Assembly: GCA_910579525.1 (NCBI GenBank)
Contig: CAJTUK010000002.1
Span: forward strand, 62,001 to 126,000
Length of the DNA stretch: 64,000 nt
DNA from: an uncultured Christensenella sp.
GTDB lineage: Bacteria > Bacillota > Clostridia > Christensenellales > Borkfalkiaceae
Reading direction: 5' to 3'
A model generated the notes under the pieces. That model saw nothing but the letters and a program-made list of their open reading frames with translations. It had not been told where the DNA came from and made no database searches. The position numbers were made by a program, and so were the translations under genes. Below, piece by piece: positions 60,203 to 64,000 of the stretch (positions are counted from its first letter, which is position 1; each line of letters begins with the position of its first letter).

Positions 60203-61693
60203 TTACAGTGTAAAATTCAAAAGATTTCGGGTTTGCAAAAACCCGTATTTTTGCAAAAGTGATAAAAGTTTTTTCGCGGCTTTTACGTTTCCGCCTATAA
60301 CGTCGCTCTCTAAATTTATCGGCATAACGGGGTCGTGCACGCTCATTCTCACCAAAATCCAGCCGCAACCCGTGTTTATTCTCACGCCCTCGTAACAGTC
60401 GGGCGCAAGCGTAAACCCGTCCGCGCTTCCGATATCCCTTTTAAGCCCTTCCAGAACTTCCGCGCCTTCCGCTCTGAAATCGCGGCTTTCCTCATTGAAA
60501 GAAATTCTCACTTCGCTCTCTTCCGCGGGGCGTTTCAAATCCCGTATAAGGTCTGTCAGGCTTTCGCCCTTTTTCGCCTGTTCGGAAAGCGAAATCAAAA
60601 TTTTCGTTATCAAATATGCGCCGTCGTCCAAATAATAGTTCTCTTTAAACGCCGCGTGTCCGCTCGTCTCAATGGCAAGGGGAGAATACCCGCCGTTTTC
60701 GTTTATTTCAACGCACTTATCGATAACGTTTTTATATCCGCGCATATACCGCAGGTGTTTACCGCCGTGCTTTTCAATAAACTCCGTCAGCCCGTCGCTC
60801 GTCACGCTGTCGGTGACGATAACGCCCTTTTTGTCTTTTAAAAGTATCGCGGAAAGAAGCGCAATCAGCGCGTTGCGGTTAATTTCTCCGCCGTCCGCGT
60901 CCACGCAAGCCGCGCGGTCCACGTCGGTGTCGAAAATTATGCCCAGGTCGGCTTTTTCTCTGACCACCGCTCTCGAAAGGCTGTCTATGGCTTGCTTATC
61001 CTCGGGGTTGGGTATATGGTTGGGGAACGTTCCGTCGGGCTCCAAAAACTGACTGCCCTCCGTATTCGCGCCCAACGGCTTCAAAACCTTTTCGGCAAAA
61101 AATCCGCCCGCGCCGTTGCCCGCGTCCACTATAATCTTTTTGCCCTTCAAAGGGAGCTTGCCGCAAGCGTTTTCAACGGTCTTTACGAGTATTTGCGAAT
61201 ACTCGTCCATAAAGGATTTTTCCTCGTAACCGCCCTTGCCTTCAAAAAAGTTTCCTTCCTCGGCATAACTCAAAATCTCGTCTATATCTCCGCCGTCGAG
61301 CCCTCCCTCGGGGGTAAAAAATTTAAGCCCGTTTCTGTCGAACGGCAGGTGTGAGGCGGTAACCATAACCGAAGCGTCGCAACCGAAATCCGATTTTTTG
61401 AGCAGTATGAACATTGACGGAGTAGAAGAAAGCCCCGTATAAACAAAGTCGCACCCGCAGGCTAAAAACGCGTTTTTCGCGCACGCCACAATACGGCTTG
61501 ACGAAACTCTGCTGTCGTTGCCCAGCGCTATTTTAAACTTCGTCTTGCCTGTTTTGACGTTCAGCCACTTAACAAAAGCCTTGCAAATGCGCTCAACCGC
61601 TTCGTCGGTAAGAGTAACGGGCGAATTCGCCGCAACCGCAACCCCGCGAACGTCTGTTCCGCTCTTAAGTTTTTTAAAATTTATGCTTTGCAT
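60203..61693 (-). CDS. Phosphohexomutase (phosphomannomutase/phosphoglucomutase family)
   Basis: A 496-residue alpha-D-phosphohexomutase interconverting 1- and 6-phosphosugars. It opens KLKSGTDVRGVAV, carries the phosphoserine in VMVTASHLPFDRNGLKFF, the metal site DTDVDRAACVD, the sugar-binding loop ETSGHAAFKENYYLDDGAY and the C-terminal RINTGCGWILVR phosphate site. The ASHLP and DTDVDR forms differ slightly from the usual ASHNP and DGDxDR but occur in this subfamily. It could supply glucose-1-phosphate to rmlA. Its -10 box is 8 bases before the ATG, with no ribosome site. Confidence 0.92.
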   Translation of the reverse strand: MQSINFKKLKSGTDVRGVAVAANSPVTLTDEAVERICKAFVKWLNVKTGKTKFKIALGNDSRVSSSRIVACAKNAFLACGCDFVYTGLSSTPSMFILLKKSDFGCDASVMVTASHLPFDRNGLKFFTPEGGLDGGDIDEILSYAEEGNFFEGKGGYEEKSFMDEYSQILVKTVENACGKLPLKGKKIIVDAGNGAGGFFAEKVLKPLGANTEGSQFLEPDGTFPNHIPNPEDKQAIDSLSRAVVREKADLGIIFDTDVDRAACVDADGGEINRNALIALLSAILLKDKKGVIVTDSVTSDGLTEFIEKHGGKHLRYMRGYKNVIDKCVEINENGGYSPLAIETSGHAAFKENYYLDDGAYLITKILISLSEQAKKGESLTDLIRDLKRPAEESEVRISFNEESRDFRAEGAEVLEGLKRDIGSADGFTLAPDCYEGVRINTGCGWILVRMSVHDPVMPINLESDVIGGNVKAAKKLLSLLQKYGFLQTRNLLNFTL

Positions 61694-61701
61694 ACGAATT
61701 C

Positions 61702-61730
61702 ATTATACTATAACGGGGGTTTTATTACAA
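61702..61730 (-). promoter_or_regulatory. Promoter of the phosphohexomutase operon, leaderless geometry
   Basis: On the minus strand TTGTAA (61730-61725), 17 bases and TATAAT (61707-61702). The ATG is at 61693, so the transcript would start about two bases before it. Confidence 0.65.
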
Positions 61731-61865
61731 GTATTTGCAAGAGATTATTTTTTATTTTTTTGTTTTGTCAAACGGCGTCAAAATCCTTTATTTTTATTTT
61801 CCCGTATGCTAAAATTATGTTAAACACACATTATTGCCGCGCGCAAAGGGCGTGAGGAGGATTTT

Positions 61866-63302
61866 ATGGCAAAAGAAAACGGACAAAATTTCGTGGAGCA
61901 AATCGCCGACATAGAAAAGGACTTCCCCAGATGGTATACCGATATCGTTATAAAAACCAAACTCGTGGACTACGGACCCGTCAAGGGCACTATGGTAATC
62001 CGCCCTTACGGCTATGCTATATGGGAAAATATTCAAAAAGAACTCGACGCGCGTTTTAAAGCCACCGGTCACGAAAACGCGTATTTTCCTCTGCTCATAC
62101 CTATGAGCTATTTCACAAAGGAGGCGGAGCACGTAGAGGGCTTCGCACCCGAAGTCGCGGTTGTAACACACGCGGGCGGAGAAGAGCTTTCCGAGCCTTT
62201 GGCAATCCGTCCCACTTCGGAAACTATCTTCGGTAACATGTATTCAAAGTGGCTTCAATCATACCGCGATCTGCCCATAATGATAAATCAGTGGGCTAAC
62301 GTTATGCGCTGGGAAAAGACCACCCGTCCCTTTTTAAGGACTTCGGAATTCTTATGGCAGGAAGGTCACACCGCTCACGCTACGGAGGAAGAGGCGGTGG
62401 AAGAAACTATGAAAATGCTCGGCGTGTATAAAGAATTCGCCGAAAACTGCCTTGCAATCCCCGTAATCTGCGGCAAAAAGACTGAAAAAGAGAAGTTCGC
62501 GGGCGCCGTTGCAACCTACGGTATGGAAGCCATGATGAAGGACGGCAAAAGTTTGCAGGCGGGCACTTCGCACTATCTCGGTCAAAACTTTTCAAAAGCT
62601 TTCGATATTAAATTTTTAGATAAAGACGGCGCTCAAAAATACGCCTACACCACAAGCTGGGGCGTTTCCACCCGTCTCATAGGCGCGCTCATAATGGCGC
62701 ACGGCGACCAAAGGGGCTTGGTTCTGCCCCCCGTAGTCGCGCCCGTTCAGGCGGTAATAATCCCGATCGCCGCAAAAAAAGGCAACGTCATGGAGGTCTG
62801 CGCAAAGCTCAAAGCGGAACTCGAATCTGCCGGTGTAAGGGTAAAACTCGACGACGGCGAGCAGAGTCCCGGCTGGAAGTTCAACGAGTGGGAAATGAAG
62901 GGCGTGCCTTTGCGCATAGAGCTCGGACCCCGCGATATAGAGGAGGGAAAAGCCCTAATATTCCGCCGCGACAACCTCGAAAAGAACGCTTACGCATTGA
63001 ACAGACTCGTGCAGGAAGTAAAAACTCTGCTTAAAACGGTGCAAAAGAATATGCTGGAAGCGGCACGCGCCCGCCGCGATCAGAAGATAGTTTACGCCGA
63101 CGATATGGCGGGAATTTTAAATGGAGTAGATGGCGGCAACTTTGTAAAAGCGGGCTGGTGCGGCTGCCGCGAATGCGAAGATAAAATCAAAGCCGAAACC
63201 GCTGCCACCGCGCGCGTGTACGCCGAGGGCGAAAGCGCAAAAACCTGCGCCGTCTGCGGCAAAACGGCAAAACATATGATAATTTACGCAAGAGCTTATT
63301 AA
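61866..63302 (+). CDS. proS: Prolyl-tRNA synthetase, archaeal/eukaryotic-type
   Basis: ProS charges tRNA-Pro. The 478-residue class II enzyme is of the archaeal/eukaryotic type (type 3), not the long bacterial type with an editing insertion. Visible are FPLLIPMSYFTKEAEHVEGF, the motif 2 region VMRWEKTTRPFLRTSEFLWQEGHTAHA, the motif 3 region SWGVSTRLIGALIMAHGD, an anticodon domain and a C-terminal Cys-rich domain (GWCGCRECEDKI and CAVCGK) ending in tyrosine, as in that type. AGGAGG precedes the ATG. Terminator follows. Confidence 0.95.
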   Translation: MAKENGQNFVEQIADIEKDFPRWYTDIVIKTKLVDYGPVKGTMVIRPYGYAIWENIQKELDARFKATGHENAYFPLLIPMSYFTKEAEHVEGFAPEVAVVTHAGGEELSEPLAIRPTSETIFGNMYSKWLQSYRDLPIMINQWANVMRWEKTTRPFLRTSEFLWQEGHTAHATEEEAVEETMKMLGVYKEFAENCLAIPVICGKKTEKEKFAGAVATYGMEAMMKDGKSLQAGTSHYLGQNFSKAFDIKFLDKDGAQKYAYTTSWGVSTRLIGALIMAHGDQRGLVLPPVVAPVQAVIIPIAAKKGNVMEVCAKLKAELESAGVRVKLDDGEQSPGWKFNEWEMKGVPLRIELGPRDIEEGKALIFRRDNLEKNAYALNRLVQEVKTLLKTVQKNMLEAARARRDQKIVYADDMAGILNGVDGGNFVKAGWCGCRECEDKIKAETAATARVYAEGESAKTCAVCGKTAKHMIIYARAY

Positions 63303-63315
63303 TTAAACCAAATTA

Positions 63316-63344
63316 AAAAAGACGGCAAAGCGCCGTCTTTTTTT
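63316..63344. terminator. Bidirectional terminator between proS and the LRR gene
   Basis: AAAAAGACGGC and GCCGTCTTTTT pair around AAAGC, followed by TTT. Confidence 0.9.
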
Positions 63345-63353
63345 GTGAGTTTT

Positions 63354-64000
63354 TTAATCGATTGCCGTGTATTTTATATTGGAGTTTACTTTTAAGAAGT
63401 AATCGCGGAATCTTTCGGGTCCGGTCACAGTTTCAAGGTTTATACAATCGTTGAAGCGATCTTCCGGCGATTTCAACGTTTGGGGCAAAGTGAGGTGTTT
63501 GAGCTTTTTACATCCTTCGAACGCCTCATACATAATAACAACAACGCCCTCTGGTATAATAAGAGTTTCTATGTCGGTATCGGCAAATGCTTTATTGTAT
63601 ATGCGTATTACGCCCTCGGGTATAACTGTGGTAGGACAGCCCGTCCAAAGCTCGTTGTCCTTTAAATATACAAGACAGTTGCCTTCCGATTTGTATTTTG
63701 GATTGCCTTCCGCCACAGTGATTTTTTCCAGTTTGGGTTTATATTTGAATCCCGCGTTATATGCGTAATCCAACGTAGAGGGTAAGGATATAACTTTAAC
63801 CTCGTCGCAATTATAAAACGCGTTTGTGTCAATGGTTTCCACGCCTTCGGGTATGTCTAAAACGGTCAGCTTTTTGCAATATTCAAAAACGCCGAATCCT
63901 ATAGTTTTTAGCCCTTTCGGCATTTTAAGCTCGGAAATGTTCTCGCATTTATAAAAGGCATAATCGCCTAATTCTTTTAATCCCGCGCCGAAAACAACCG
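63354..64000 (-). CDS. Leucine-rich-repeat surface protein (BspA-like), C-terminal part
   Basis: The gene is cut by the right edge; the frame is open to base 64000 and no start is visible (an internal ATG at 63923 lies within a repeat). It codes BspA-type LRR_5 repeats of about 23 residues, such as LTVLDIPEGVETIDTNAFYNC, ETLIIPEGVVVIMYEAFEGC and LKHLTLPQTLKS. Proteins of this type are often secreted or surface-bound in gut bacteria. No anchor or signal is visible in this part. It ends just before the bidirectional terminator. Confidence 0.85.
   Translation of the reverse strand, partial: VVFGAGLKELGDYAFYKCENISELKMPKGLKTIGFGVFEYCKKLTVLDIPEGVETIDTNAFYNCDEVKVISLPSTLDYAYNAGFKYKPKLEKITVAEGNPKYKSEGNCLVYLKDNELWTGCPTTVIPEGVIRIYNKAFADTDIETLIIPEGVVVIMYEAFEGCKKLKHLTLPQTLKSPEDRFNDCINLETVTGPERFRDYFLKVNSNIKYTAID

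Overview
The window is a stretch of bacterial chromosome that looks like a spore-forming clostridium (Bacillota, Clostridia). It carries spoIIE and spoIIID, a ferredoxin-rich [FeFe] hydrogenase, a thioredoxin-reductase-like flavoprotein without NADPH motifs, rubrerythrin, an acyl-CoA-dehydratase-type activase, DapL-route lysine/DAP synthesis and an archaeal-type ProRS. Most of it has moderate G+C and dense, often overlapping genes. I cannot fix the genus. No rRNA, tRNA, CRISPR array, transposase or prophage gene was seen.

Layout. 0-4.3 kb: end of lgt, two small Xre-type regulators, the hydrogenase, the flavoprotein and a small Cys-rich protein. 4.4-9.3 kb: a housekeeping run prmA-rsmE-mtaB, an unusual PrsW-type protease with a long C-terminal extension, and a HIT protein. 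9.4-13.3 kb: a WYL regulator divergent from two very small ORFs, then a NitT/TauT-type ABC importer on the minus strand. 13.5-22.9 kb: valS, a membrane-anchored MBL-fold protein, dapF, pyrG, dapL, malQ. 22.9-28.6 kb (minus): spoIIE, mnmG, dnaA. 28.7-38.3 kb (plus): recF, a PHP phosphoesterase, a VanW protein, then plsX-rnc-smc-ftsY. 38.4-40 kb: rubrerythrin with a small, probably frameshifted companion, and a cytidylate-kinase-like protein.

40.2-52.8 kb is a cell-surface polysaccharide locus, visibly much more AT-rich than its flanks. It holds ugd, a complete dTDP-L-rhamnose set (rmlA, B, D, C), glycosyltransferases, a WbsX/GH99-like protein, an EpsG-like polymerase, a fused phosphoribosyltransferase-HAD protein and a Wzx flippase. 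It begins with a near-consensus promoter behind a strong terminator and ends at a terminator before spoIIID, so it looks like one inserted cassette.

53-64 kb: spoIIID, a two-gene BcrA/HgdB-like activase and dehydratase pair, nitroreductase-tkt-phosphohexomutase on the minus strand, proS, and the edge of a leucine-rich-repeat surface protein.

The strongest leads are the PRTase-HAD fusion in the polysaccharide locus, the NADPH-motif-less flavoprotein next to the hydrogenase, the dnaA/recF junction lacking dnaN, the PrsW fusion, the frameshifted small gene after rubrerythrin, and two start codons lying about 8 bases from a -10 box (possible leaderless mRNAs).
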